A stretch of DNA of 64,000 bases from Coprinus comatus (Eukaryota > Basidiomycota > Agaricomycetes > Agaricales > Agaricaceae). The translations under genes were made by a program, and so were the position numbers. Positions 37,098-47,292 of the stretch are shown piece after piece. The notes under the pieces are model-generated. The model was not told where the DNA came from. It did not search any database and saw only the letters and a program-made list of their open reading frames with translations. How positions within the stretch are numbered: the stretch's first letter is position 1; each line of letters begins with the position of its first letter. The stretch spans positions 1,116,001 to 1,180,000 of the forward strand of contig JAWPGT010000002.1 of NCBI GenBank assembly GCA_034638255.1, given 5' to 3'.

Positions 37098-39284
37098 TCA
37101 AAAAGAGAAGATGGCTGCGTTCTTCCGGGTACCGAACATGTATACAAGAGCCTGACTCATGAATAAACCAACGGTAATACCGATAGTGACGGCAATCATC
37201 GCTCCTCCGATGTCAATACCGCCACCATTTGCTGTGATACCTCCGGCCTGCGAAAGTCCAGACTAGACCAAATACTTGTCATTCCCCATACAATTATTGT
37301 GATATTCAGAGAACTAATTCTTACCGGTACAAGGAACAAGACACCAGGAACCATGGAAGTGAAGGCTGTCCCTCCCATCTTCCGCGAGTAAATATTACCA
37401 AGTAAGCCTACTGTGAAGGCCCCAATTGCTGAAACGACGTCAGATCGGTTGAATATATAATGGTTTGCGACTTTGTTGGAAGCATATGCACAACATGATA
37501 TTATAACCATGACTGTTAATTGCATACTTCGGAAGGGTTGGAGATTGGTAAGTGATAAGCAAAGAGAGAATAGAGGGACTAATATAACCGAAGTCCAGGT
37601 AGGGAAAGGCTGAAGGAACCAAGGAAAGTGGGCCGGTCGATAACAACCGTCAAGAATGTCGTGCTGTGCTGGTGAAACCGTATGTGTAAATGTCCATGTA
37701 CCTATGACGGGGATAGCTACAATAGAGCTATTGTCTGCTGTCCAAGTGCCGGCCATACTGATAGTACTGCTGATACTGGAAGCCACTTGGTCTAAGTCGA
37801 TGCGATATGTAGGATCGAGTAACAAGTATATATCTGATCCTATTTGAAGACCAAAACCCTTAAGATATTTCAGCTCACAATAATCAGAAGAGGATTGTCT
37901 TTCACATACAAGGAATAATGTATAGATGAGTGCATAAACCATTTTGACACTACCGCATACAATATTTTTTGATGCAAGTTCAAGGGAACTAGTAACTGAA
38001 CGAAAAATATCAGCATACATCCCAAATTATGATGAGAACTAATCTGACGGATCATATATCCTGGTAGAATTCCAACAATGGCGGCAGACGAGATTGCTGT
38101 ATAGCAGAATATTTGACTTCGGATGGCGCTCAATGCTCTCGAAACGAAGGCCACAAAAATAGTGACGGTGATCCTGCATTCCCAACATTAGCGAATTAGA
38201 GGATATAAAGAATCGGGAAATAGGACTAACTCGAAAACATTTGTGTATACTGTACTTCTTGGCGTGACATAGAGCTGGAGTACCCCTAAAATAAAGGCAG
38301 CCAAACCAGCCATCCACATATCCAAGAAAGAACCACCAAAGGACAAAGGACAGATTAAAGCTGAGAGACAGAATGCCATGCAACATCGGAAGAATGGTGA
38401 ATAGATTACGGGGGAGCTTAAGATGGCGTCAAGACTTGCAGTTGCTTCCAGAGCACTTATTTCGTCATGAACTACGCTACGATAGATTTGATGGATTTTG
38501 TGAAGTGCACCCAGAGCCAATCTCCCACCAGATTTAATGAAATGTGTTTCGGTATTTCCAGATTCTTGATTTCCAAAAGAACATATCATGACTCCTGGAA
38601 AGTGGATGAACTCGGCTTCTACGTCAAGAATGCGAGCTGCAGCATTTAACTGTGATTCAATGCGATGGGAAGGTGCTCCAAAGTACATCAAGCACTTGGA
38701 AAGCCTAATCAAAAATGTTTGTCTGTTGATTAACGCTATACTCATTTACTCAACATTAACCGGTTTATTAAGAATGAAGTTATCAACTCACATGTAACGT
38801 TATTTTGAATCCTCACTCGCATCATTTCTTTGCGACGGGTTTTATAATCTTTGTGTTTTACGTGACTCCTGTCGACATCATTTGGGTTTTCCTCTTCTCC
38901 TGTATATGATGCAGTGTCTTCAGCGAGTCGGGATGTTGATACAAATGCGTTTTCTGGAGGAATTAAGGGATTTTCTCGAGTGCGGACAACCTGTTGTCGT
39001 CCTTCGTGATTAATGAATGTGTCACGCATACGTGATATATGGTTATAGTTCTCGGGATCGTAAACTCGGGGTGTAGGGGGATGGTCCAAAGAGTCCTGCG
39101 GATTGATACGCCTATGCGTATTTGAACTATTGATTACTGGGGATCCGGAGTATTTACGTTCTTGTTCTTCTGAAATGTGTACACGAGGGGGTTGTCTGGG
39201 TGATACCGTGTTGTTCGGTACATGTTGTGGAATCTGTGCATTACTGTATGAAGGAGGGAGGGAGGCCGAACTTTTGTGGGCCAT
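37098..39284 (-). CDS. ThrE/PRM10-like multi-pass membrane protein
   Basis: Resembles the fungal pheromone-regulated membrane protein 10 family, built from the two halves of the bacterial threonine/serine exporter ThrE. The N-terminus (MAHKSSASLPPSYSNAQ) is a polar, Pro/Ser/Arg-rich cytosolic tail of about 170 residues. Then comes the ThrE-like soluble part (LMYFGAPSHRIESQLNAAA, FIHFPGVMICSFGN) and hydrophobic segments such as MAFCLSALICPLSFGGSF and MAGLAAFILGVLQLYV. A second group follows (AAIVGILPGYMI, VPGVLFLVP), ending GGIDIGGAMIAVTIGI, LFMSQALVYMFGTRKNA. Introns: about 37255-37325, 37868-37912, 37995-38045, 38175-38230, 38705-38750 and 38755-38790. The substrate in fungi is unknown. It is followed in the same direction by a DUF6534 gene. 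Confidence 0.82.
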
Positions 39285-39565
39285 TTAATGAATGCAAGCA
39301 CCTGGTGAATACAATGGGAAAAGGTATCTAAGACCTCGCGAGTGCAAGATTATAGGTTGTTAGATAGTCTCGGTCTCGATCACAATTTGACAGCAGAAAC
39401 AGATATCTATGTTCAATGATTAATCTTGTTGAAACAGATATGAGCGATCTTAGCAGTAACGAATGTGAAAAGGAATGTCGATTATCAAGTAGAATTCTAA
39501 TTATGTGCCTAATTTCCTAGTGATTTCCCCTTCGAACCCAGTATTAAGAAAAATATCAGAGCCGT

Positions 39566-41126
39566 TTATAATGCTCGGGAACCGTCTTTATACTTGACAT
39601 CGTTCGCTTCCACAGAGGCAGTGTCAATTACAATGTCCCGTTTCACATGAAAAGAATGCACTGTGTGAGATCCGTCATTGCCAGTTGCTGCATGACTTTG
39701 CATACGGAATGCTGCTGTATTTCCCTATAAAACACACATAAATTGATGACTCTATATCAACCAGGAGCTGCGACTTACTTCTGAATCCACATCCATAGTG
39801 GATGAGAACTTATTCTTCAGCGATGTGCGAGCATTGAGAGTGTCAAGGAGGGTCTAAAAGAGATATCTTGAGTTAGTGGCCGTCTTGTTTAAAGTACCCA
39901 TATTGCATACGTTTGTATAGATGCGACCAATGGGGTAAGCGAACATGGCATAGAAATTGGTGTCATTGCGGAGCATGAAAAAGAACAAATCACAGAGGGC
40001 GAAGATCGATGCAAACAATCCAGTTTGAACGGCACCACGAATAAGACGATTGATAAGGGTATCAGTCTTATGGAAACCAGTACGAGCTTTTTTGAGGGTA
40101 AAGATCAAAATAGTTGTAAGTAGGACATCGGCAGCGGTTTGGAATCCGAGCCATAGAGTAACATAGACGGTAAGAGTGCCGAATTTTGTGACACTGTTAA
40201 ACAGTGAGCGAAAATATCCATAACTGGTTCGTACAGAGCGACGTACACTCCAATGAGACTAGAAGCAATCCCAGACCACATTCCGAAAAAGAAACCGCAA
40301 ATGCTAAGTAAAAGAACGCCGCCAGTGAGGAACTTGTTTTTGGTCAAAATCCAAACCCTTAGTTCAGTTAGTAAAGCTTGTTAATGCACAGGTAAGGCCA
40401 GACTCACCTATGAGACAAGAATAACTGTGACAGGAAGGACGCAATTGCGGTGGCACATGCGGTGAATGGGATCGTCCAACTAACAACTATTGTATCGAAA
40501 CCGATTAGATCGCCAACCTGCGAGAAAGAAAGGAGTCACTCACTTCCAAGGAATGCTGGATTGGCAAAGTTAATAACACTAGAAGAGAGATGGCTTAGGG
40601 GACATTGCATATCATGAGGGGAGTTATATGTACCATGTTTCATAAGCCCCATAAACTGCCCTGTGAGCGAAAGTTAGATATATTCGTGTGGCCGTAGTGA
40701 CAGGAAAAAAAGACATACACAGCACTATGCACAGTATCCAAAATGCAGAGAAGAGAAACGATAGTGCTGATAGAGACGACATTTGAGGAAGATGCCCTTG
40801 CTGTAAGATCGGGATACTCTTACCGAATCCAAAGGGGGTCATTAAATTCTGTACAGAGGTAAGCTTATGAAGTTTTATGACAAACCTTGATACAACTTAC
40901 TGGTGGTGTAGTAGACGATAAATTGGTACGTCACAAGACCATATAGGTAGGTATTGACTAGGATACGTTTATTAGTCCAGTTCCTGTCGGAAACATCTTA
41001 TGGGGACGCAATTCACTCACTGAAGATACCAATGAGTAAAACACCTAGAGGAATAATCAATATCAAGGATTATACATAATGCAGACGCTAAATGTACTGA
41101 CCAACGGTCAAGTCAAAATCGCCCAT
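39566..41126 (-). CDS. DUF6534-type seven-TM-like membrane protein
   Basis: Agaricomycetes carry large families of such integral membrane proteins; their function is unknown. The start MGDFDLTVGPLLLGVF and the exon reading VNTYLYGLVTYQFIVYYT match the usual N-terminus. Later segments are hydrophobic, and the diagnostic region TGFHKTDTLINRLIRGAVQ, followed by FASIFALCDLFFFML, FYAMFAYPIGRIYTN and TLNAR, is present. The C-terminal tail is polar (FHMKRDIVIDTASVE, ending DGSRAL). The gene has many small introns (for example 39853-39909, 40359-40405, 40520-40590, 40860-40905, 40962-41020 and 41045-41100). It is in tandem with the PRM10-like gene and next to repeat-bearing DNA, which suits an expanded, fast-evolving family. 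Confidence 0.75.
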
Positions 41127-41843
41127 GATCTATGAAGATGTTGACGAGTAATATTCAGAAGAGAGGAAAGGAACAAGGACTGGGGATGAAGAGAGCTGGA
41201 AATGAGTATTACTTGGGCAGTCGACTTTAAGAATACGACATGAATCCGAGTTGGGACTAGTCTACCTCATGCAACCTGCAGGGGCGAGGATCACCCTTTG
41301 TATATCGGTACACCTTCCCGAGTTTCTGACATGGAGGTTCGCAGAGGTTTTTTGAGTGTCAGTTGCCACTTGGACAAAGTCTCTAACGAAATGTAGTTAC
41401 TCGCATACGTGCGAAAACACGTTGAAAAATTTCAACATGCTAAGTACATGAGCGAATATACTTTGGTTGCATAGGACTTCATGAATTTGAGAAAACAGTC
41501 CTCTCTAATCACAGGTTGTGATCCTACTACGTAAGAACAGGATTTTTCATGTAAGTCTTTAGTCCACTCACCAAATTTTTCTGTTGCAGGATGACCGCCC
41601 AAACAATGTGTGTGAGCTAAATATACATAGATGGTAAATTTAAATTGATGAAGTAATAATGAGGGGTGGGATTTAAAACATGGAAGCATCTGTGCAATGG
41701 ATACATGTCATATGCCATTGGTCCATTAGCTCTAGGTGCAGTCTGGGGCTTGCCTACTTGAAAGAGGAAAGAGGAATTGGCGGGTATGTGCAAGATGTGT
41801 GGGAGCAGGTCACCTGGCTGAAAGCAGTTTTACAGTCAGGGCA

Positions 41844-42246
41844 GGGGGTACCAATCCGGACAAATTTGGGTCGATTTTGACTCTCAGGCTGGGTACCAAA
41901 GGTCAAATTTTGGCCCCCCGGACGCTGGGTACCAACCGACAGCCAGCGCCGAGAGGGAAATTTGAGGTTGAATACCGGCCTCATGATGTGATTGGTCGAT
42001 GATGGCATACGAGAGGCTTACGGAGAACATTTACCACAGTTGTCCAATGGGCATATAAAGATTTAATCGCAATACCACCAGATTTCAACTTCCCTCTAGA
42101 CACTGTCCCGATCCTTGATTTCATGTTCCAGAATTTTTTTTTGACTATTTCTAGGGATTTTTTGAGGCTGTTTTTGAGGCTGGGTACCGTCAGACGGACA
42201 TTGGACCATTTGGCCGAGGCTGGGTATCAATCCAGACAAATCTCCC
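41844..42246 (+). repeat. Dispersed GCTGGGTACC-type direct repeats
   Basis: The block GGTACCAATCCGGACAAATT (from about 41847) recurs with few changes as GGTATCAATCCAGACAAATC (from about 42222), some 375 nt downstream. The shorter core CTGGGTACC/T also occurs near 41890, 41927 and 42180. Such reuse of one core is not expected by chance in unique sequence. It could be a decayed miniature element or part of a longer repeat family; no terminal repeats were delimited. Confidence 0.6.
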
Positions 42247-42307
42247 AAAATCCGGATTTTTTGGTACCTGGCCTATATAAGTATATTTACGGGTCCTGTC
42301 AGGGAAA

Positions 42308-42340
42308 TGAGCACCCTAATTAAACACTCGGCGGTGCTCA
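42308..42340. repeat. 8-bp inverted repeat
   Basis: TGAGCACC (42308-42315) and GGTGCTCA (42333-42340) are perfect reverse complements with a 17 nt loop. It lies just right of the repeat cluster and could be an element end or a chance hairpin. Confidence 0.45.
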
Positions 42341-42511
42341 GGGCTTAAAAGTTATTTGGCGGAAAACACAGACGCCCATCTCCCTGGTAACATTCCACAA
42401 TGTCGTACATACAACAACATAATTTTTTTTTCCCAATCCAAATCTAACTTGGGCTTTACCTAAACTAAAAAATATATTTTACACCTCCCAAGAAATGTCA
42501 ACAAAAAATCA

Positions 42512-43144
42512 TCAATTAAAATCCCCAAAGTTCAACCCCAAACTCGTATCGTCCGGACCACCTTCAATCACCTTAAATCCAAGTCTCTTATAAAACACTC
42601 TCGCATCTACATTCCTCGGATCCATTCCAAGCCAAACTTTATCCAAACCCTTTTCATTCTTTAAATAATCCACTGCTCTTTGAATCATTTTCCTTCCCCA
42701 TCCCTTCCTTTGATAATCTTCCAAAATATTAATATGTAAATGTGCAGGTGAGAATGCAACATTAACATCATAAGCCCTCGATTTCTCTGGATTTCTCAAT
42801 CTTTCGAGGTACCTCTTATCCGCAAGTTTGATATTAGGAATGTTCTCTGGTGATGGAAATCGGACAGTTTGTGCTGGATACCAATTCTCCTCTGCATATT
42901 TTTCAAAAGCTCGAGTGTCCGTTGCTCCAATTACATATCCAACCACTTTCGCAATTTCTTCATCTTCCAATACGAATGCATAAGTGTGAGGAAGGTTTAC
43001 GTAGGGAACGGAATACACCAAGCCAGGTAGCTCAGTATAATCGTGAAGAGCCTCTGCTGATTTTCCTGCATCGGCTGTAAGGAGGCAAACCTGAGATAGT
43101 GCAGGTGCATCAGCAGCAGTCGCTGGTCTAATCGTCAGCAACAT
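42512..43144 (-). CDS. Intronless GNAT-family N-acetyltransferase
   Basis: Acetyl-CoA-dependent acetyltransferase of unknown substrate. The first ATG is at 43144 and gives MLLTIRPATAADAPALSQV, the usual GNAT opening. Conserved parts are VVGYVIG (beta-4), LHINILEDYQRKGWGRKM (motif A with QRKGWG for the acetyl-CoA pyrophosphate) and WLGMDPRNVDARVFYKRLG with FKVIEGG (motif B region). At 210 residues it has a bulky insert (KYAEENWYPAQTVRF) seen in related fungal and bacterial acetyltransferases. It is one of the few intronless genes here, is rather AT-rich, and sits next to repeat-bearing DNA. These features raise, but do not prove, horizontal acquisition. The GTG-led extension upstream (to 43168) is not needed. 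Confidence 0.85.
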   Translation of the reverse strand: MLLTIRPATAADAPALSQVCLLTADAGKSAEALHDYTELPGLVYSVPYVNLPHTYAFVLEDEEIAKVVGYVIGATDTRAFEKYAEENWYPAQTVRFPSPENIPNIKLADKRYLERLRNPEKSRAYDVNVAFSPAHLHINILEDYQRKGWGRKMIQRAVDYLKNEKGLDKVWLGMDPRNVDARVFYKRLGFKVIEGGPDDTSLGLNFGDFN

Positions 43145-43415
43145 CAGAATATGAACGTAAGACGGCACCGTTAGGTCTTGACATTCTAAATTGGTCGGGT
43201 AATCATCGGAATAGAAAGACGGCAGCGCCGGCGGAGTGTTTTCTACTTAACATACATACATAGTTTGCACTGTATGTCTGGTATAATTAATAATAATACA
43301 TTATGAACTGAGTATAGTAGCTTAAGTTTGGCTTAAGTCAGCACAAAATATCGCAAAGATATACGAAGGGTGGTAATTGATGTCCATTCCATGCCTGTAA
43401 GAAAACCGAAGAAAA

Positions 43416-45004
43416 TTACAACAAACCTGCGGTTCTCAACTCTTCCTGTAGTCGCCGCTCACGATCTAGGGCAGCCAACATAACCCGTGAACGATCTGGG
43501 CGAGTGGTGTCCAGATTCATCGGCATTACGGGCTCTGCGACCGTTCGTGACTCTCCTTCCTCCGCTCGTACAATAGCCACAGAATTATCCGTTTCTTCTT
43601 GGTGTTGTCTGTTCCCAAAACCGAAGCCTTGACGGAATAGATCTCCTGGAGGACCGCTTCGGAGACCAAATACTTGCTCGAGACGAGAAACCGCAAGATT
43701 GGGAGTGACTGTACTAGATGCCTGCGCAGCCACATCTGATTCTCGCTGCGACGCCAATATACCGCGTTCCCACCGCTTAACCCTCCAGAACCCAAGTAGC
43801 GACGTTAGCAGGATGAACCAGCCTTTTGCTTATATGAGACAAGGTCCTACGGGGGTGGATGTTGACAAACAAGACTCACCGACTGTCATGAGGAAAAACG
43901 AGAGCCACTCCGTCGTTGCGTCTGCTACCGTTGCAACAGTCTGGTCATCGGGCAAAGGGAATGTCGCGGTTGCGTTATTGTTGAAACCAGCATGTTCATT
44001 GAACCACGCATCCGCCTCAGCACTGGATCCAAAAGTAGGCCGTGAAGGGTCACGCCAAGCATCCCATGCTTCTCCCTCTGTACTATCCATCTTTCCTCGT
44101 AGCGCAAAACCATATTGGATCAATGTGACTCCAAGTCCAGCACGGGATCCAAGCCGCGCAGCATGGCTTGTATGAAGCAAGTAAGTTAAAAGGAAACCAA
44201 CGAACTGGAAGGAAACCGAGACAAGCATATTCCATAGGAAAGAAAAGACGGAACCAGTGGGTAAGGAGTCAATGATCATTTCACCAGCAGAATCAGGAGA
44301 AAATGGCGCATGAACTGTAGTTTCCCAATATGGTGGAACTGCATCTGCTTGCGCAACTGCATATGATGGAGGAGCCTCCCTTCCCGTCTCTTCTGGGACA
44401 AGATAAGTACTATCACCTAAAAAGATTGTCACATTTTAATAATGATTCCTTGGTTTTGATAAAACACACCATCTTGTATCCTAGTTGGTGGAGTCGGTTT
44501 CGCGGTAACGTTCGCAAATACACCATCATTTGCATTACCTCCTCCAACAGGCCCTGAAGGTATCGGAGAATATACACCAATTCTTGAAGCAATATTTGAT
44601 GGAAGGAGGGAAGCAGCAGTACGTTGCAACCAATTCTGGCGGGGCAGCTGTATTGAGTCGAATGAAGGAATCATGCCATTTGAATTTCCATATTCATTTG
44701 GCAGTGCTATCGCGGAAGGTCTGGGAGGAGAACCAGGGGGTGGGTAGTCATAATCGACATTCTCAAAGTCGTACGTTCCAGGATTTCGTGGCATAGTTAT
44801 AGGTTGGGATTGCGATACTGGAGAAAGGACGATGCTAGTATCTCCGGGATTCCGGGATGGTTGTGGATTTAATGGTTGTGTTTCCGAGGTATTATGTTCG
44901 TCATCCTCGTCGTCTGAGTAATCGAATGCTGCGGCCATCTCCTCTTCCTGATTACGTTGGGTGTCTGACTGGGCATTGGGCAAGGGCGCATAACGATGCG
45001 ACAT
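43416..45004 (-). CDS. BSD2: BSD2/NDFIP-type Rsp5 ubiquitin ligase adaptor
   Basis: Golgi/endosomal membrane adaptor that brings the NEDD4-type ligase Rsp5 to membrane cargo such as metal transporters. The start MSHRYAPLPNAQS is followed by a disordered acidic/Pro-rich region of about 200 residues. PY-type motifs APPSYAV and VPPYWE (Rsp5 WW-domain ligands) follow. The conserved DUF2370 membrane part is MIIDSLPTGSVFSFLW, NMLVSVSFQFVGFLLTYLL, HTSHAARLGSRAGLGVTLI; a third hydrophobic segment (WLSFFLMTVG, WFILLTSLLGFWRVKRWE) follows a polar loop. The C-terminus is cytosolic-like and ends RTAGLL. Introns: about 44417-44470 and 43822-43880. The order PY motif then three membrane segments fits the family. 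Confidence 0.9.
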
Positions 45005-45501
45005 GACTGTGCGAAAGCAAGAAAGGCCGAGACAAGCAGTGAAGAAATAAAGGAAAATGCAATGGAGCGAACTGTCGGTCAAGTGGATGATGAGTTACGT
45101 GCAGATGACCAGTTAATGTGTGTTTATGCTTGTTTGTTATATATTCGTGACCCGTGTGTAACCAATGACATTCGACAACAACAGAAACGACAAAAAAAAA
45201 TAGATTATGGTATACAGCAACTAGATACTGAGCGTTGAGAAGCCACTTCCCCATTGAAACAAAGAATTTTTAGGATTTGTCGAGACCAAGTGGCTAGAAC
45301 GACTGGGACATTATGATTGGCTAGGAATGTTCCAGCCAGTGTTCGTTCTCTGTGTCCATCAATCCGCGTGTGGATTGATGAACCAATAGGATAACGATAG
45401 AGCAAGATAAGATAATAATACACCATACAAACACACAACTATATACCAGTCAGTGGAGCTCGGTACTTGTACTAAAAACAATGCTTACCGACAAGCATAA
45501 A
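45005..45501. other. Intergenic stretch with a hairpin
   Basis: This 497 nt gap lies between the BSD2 start (minus strand) and the stop of the next minus-strand gene, so it holds the BSD2 promoter. ATTGG/CCAAT boxes occur near 45165, 45317 and 45384. CATCAATCC (45357-45365) and GGATTGATG (45372-45380) form a perfect 9-bp stem with a 6 nt loop. No open frame with family features was seen. Confidence 0.5.
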
Positions 45502-46104
45502 TCACCGAGGAGGCTGATAGGTCAGATTGGCGTTTCTAACCAGTTTATTGACGCGTTGGCAACTTTCCATGCGATCCTCCATCAAATTCTCAAAAAGTTT
45601 CAAGATGTGCTCCTTGGCCTCCTGACCCTGAGGTTGTTTGTGACCCGTTTTAACTCTCCTTGGCTTTGGGGCAATCCCTTCAATGCGTAGATTGAAATCT
45701 CTCTTGCGCCTTGTCCAGCGAGAGGACTTGCGGTCCTTGCGGGGCGGAGCATGATGATCGCTGTCGGCGGGTTCCGACTGGCTCCTTTGTACGGAAGAGG
45801 AAGTTTCGGATGAGGAGGACGATGCAGAGGATTCCGGCGGGGAGGGCAGTTGATTGTCACCCATTTGGACATCATCAAGATTAGAGGTGGGTGGGGTAAG
45901 TACGGGGAGAGGCTCATCAAAGGCCTCCTCAAGGACTGCGCGGGCACGGTAGACCCACATACGCTCGTGTTGGTAGAATGCAACAAGGGAGTCTAGGAGA
46001 TTTATGGTAGCCTTTAATGGATTTTGTGAATCCGGGAGGGGGATATTGATGGGATTTGGAGAGAAAGGGGGTGTGGGAATGGAATGAGGATAGGTGGAAG
46101 GCAT
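45502..46104 (-). CDS. Unrecognised intronless basic protein, about 200 aa
   Basis: No family recognised. A single open exon starts MPSTYPHSIPTPPFSPNP. Residues 30-70 are helical (KATINLLDSLVAFYQHER, WVYRARAVLEEAF). A middle Ser-rich, acidic stretch follows (SPPESSASSSSSETSSSVQ), then a Lys/Arg-rich part (DRKSSRWTRRKRDFNLRI) and a helical C-terminus (EAKEHILKLFENLMEDRM, ending NLTYQPPR). The basic cluster could be a nuclear localisation signal. It is divergent from EMC10 with a 246 nt gap. The ATG choice is the only one that gives the full exon. Function unknown. Confidence 0.7.
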   Translation of the reverse strand: MPSTYPHSIPTPPFSPNPINIPLPDSQNPLKATINLLDSLVAFYQHERMWVYRARAVLEEAFDEPLPVLTPPTSNLDDVQMGDNQLPSPPESSASSSSSETSSSVQRSQSEPADSDHHAPPRKDRKSSRWTRRKRDFNLRIEGIAPKPRRVKTGHKQPQGQEAKEHILKLFENLMEDRMESCQRVNKLVRNANLTYQPPR

Positions 46105-46350
46105 TGGGACTGAAGGAAGGATGGCAGGGAGAATTAATCAAGGAATATATATCAATCCTTGGCCGGTCTCGACCCGACATAAGTCGCAATCCAGAAAATG
46201 TGGAGAGTCTCAAATCTCGGCCCAACTTGACACATCCAATCAGGTCTAGACAGCCATCCAGCCAATCACATCCATCTTCTCTCCCATTCGCTGGCTTACT
46301 CACCCTTACCCGTCGTCCATTCACAGCCCGTGCTAAGAATAGACTCACCC

Positions 46351-47174
46351 ATGATCTTCCTTCTCCTCCTCCTCTCAGCCTATGCCGTGGCTGCAGACCC
46401 AGCTCGCTACACCGTACACCATCGTCTAGCACATCCTACTCTTCCCCCTATCCCCTATGTCCAATGTGGTTCCATCCACCTAGATACCTCCCTTTCCCCT
46501 CCTTCCTGCCCGTCGACAACCCACCCATTGTTCCCGATGCACTCACACAACTTCCATCAGAGTCCCTATACTACCAAATAGCTCTCCAGCGTGGTGACGA
46601 AGACGAGGCCGCATGGGACTTTACGTCTGTCAAGGCTGTATGTCTGTTCAACCCCGTTCAACCCGGTTCACTGATTGACCTATTGTATTTCAGTGCCATA
46701 TCCCGAGTGTGACATCACAAACTATTATTCTCCACACTCACAACGCTAATCCGTTCAATCTCGACTATTATCTATGGCCTATCCCTTCCGATGGTTCCTG
46801 TGCCCAATCATCCTCATTTCTATTCTCTACTTTGGCTCACAACCTCCGAGGACTCAACACCACTATCATCGTCACGTCGTCACATCCCCCTCCATTGTAT
46901 GTTAGAGCCGTTCCATTAAACACTAACTGATTCCTTAACTTCTCACACTAGACCTGAACTGCGCAAGCCCCAGCCCCTTATGCCCACCGGTGAGCCAATT
47001 AAACCTGTCCCGGAAAAGTCCTTCATCCAAAAGTACTGGATGTATATTGGCGCAATATTCGTCGCATTTCGTACGTCCTCTTTCCATTTCTTCTGCTACT
47101 TATCTGACCTGGAGTAAAAAATAGTCCTCGCCGGTGGTGGGGAGGAAGGTCCTAGGAAACAAGCCCAGGCTTAA
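46351..47174 (+). CDS. EMC10: ER membrane complex subunit EMC10, with apparent frameshift
   Basis: Lumenal/one-pass subunit of the ER membrane protein complex, which inserts tail-anchored and multi-pass proteins. The start MIFLLLLLSAYAVAADP is a clear signal peptide, followed by YTVHHRLAHPTLPPIPYV. After about 46480 the homologous sequence continues in another frame: VPDALTQLPSESLYYQIAL, WDFTSVKACHIPSV (across the intron near 46640-46693), FNLDYYLWPIPSDGSC, NTTIIVTSSHPPPL, PVPEKSFIQKYWMYI, then one membrane segment and GGGEEGPRKQAQA. No GT-AG intron of correct phase was found to join the frames. The change corresponds to one missing base (or two extra) in a C/T-rich stretch near 46485-46515. 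Further introns: about 46897-46952 and 47070-47125. Either an assembly error or a recent lesion. Confidence 0.75.
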
Positions 47175-47292
47175 AAGGTATTCTTAGAACGCCTTAGGCC
47201 TACCAGGCTTTAGCGTGCCTTAGTCACAGTAGCGTTTCATTTCACATTACAAAGGATGTAGCAAAATTCCCAATTCGTCAACAATCTGTACG

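Larger units (their letters stand above)
41127..42511. other. 1.4 kb intergenic region with repeats and a gag-like relic
   Basis: No gene is supported here. The left part (41127-41700) is AT-rich. The right part holds spaced copies of a GGCTGGGTACC-type motif, an inverted repeat, and a short plus-strand frame (about 41736-42002). That frame contains CARC-VGAG-H, like a CCHC zinc knuckle with its last Cys changed to Ser. A poly-T run at about 42422 follows. Together these suggest remains of a mobile element. Confidence 0.5.

Noticed and set aside
43699..44175. 158-codon plus-strand frame
   Set aside because: Antisense to BSD2 coding exons; no family features.
46056..46712. 218-codon plus-strand frame overlapping EMC10 and the unknown basic gene
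   Set aside because: Its first half is antisense to the start of the 45502-46104 gene and lacks a signal peptide; only its second half is EMC10 sequence, reached by the apparent frameshift.
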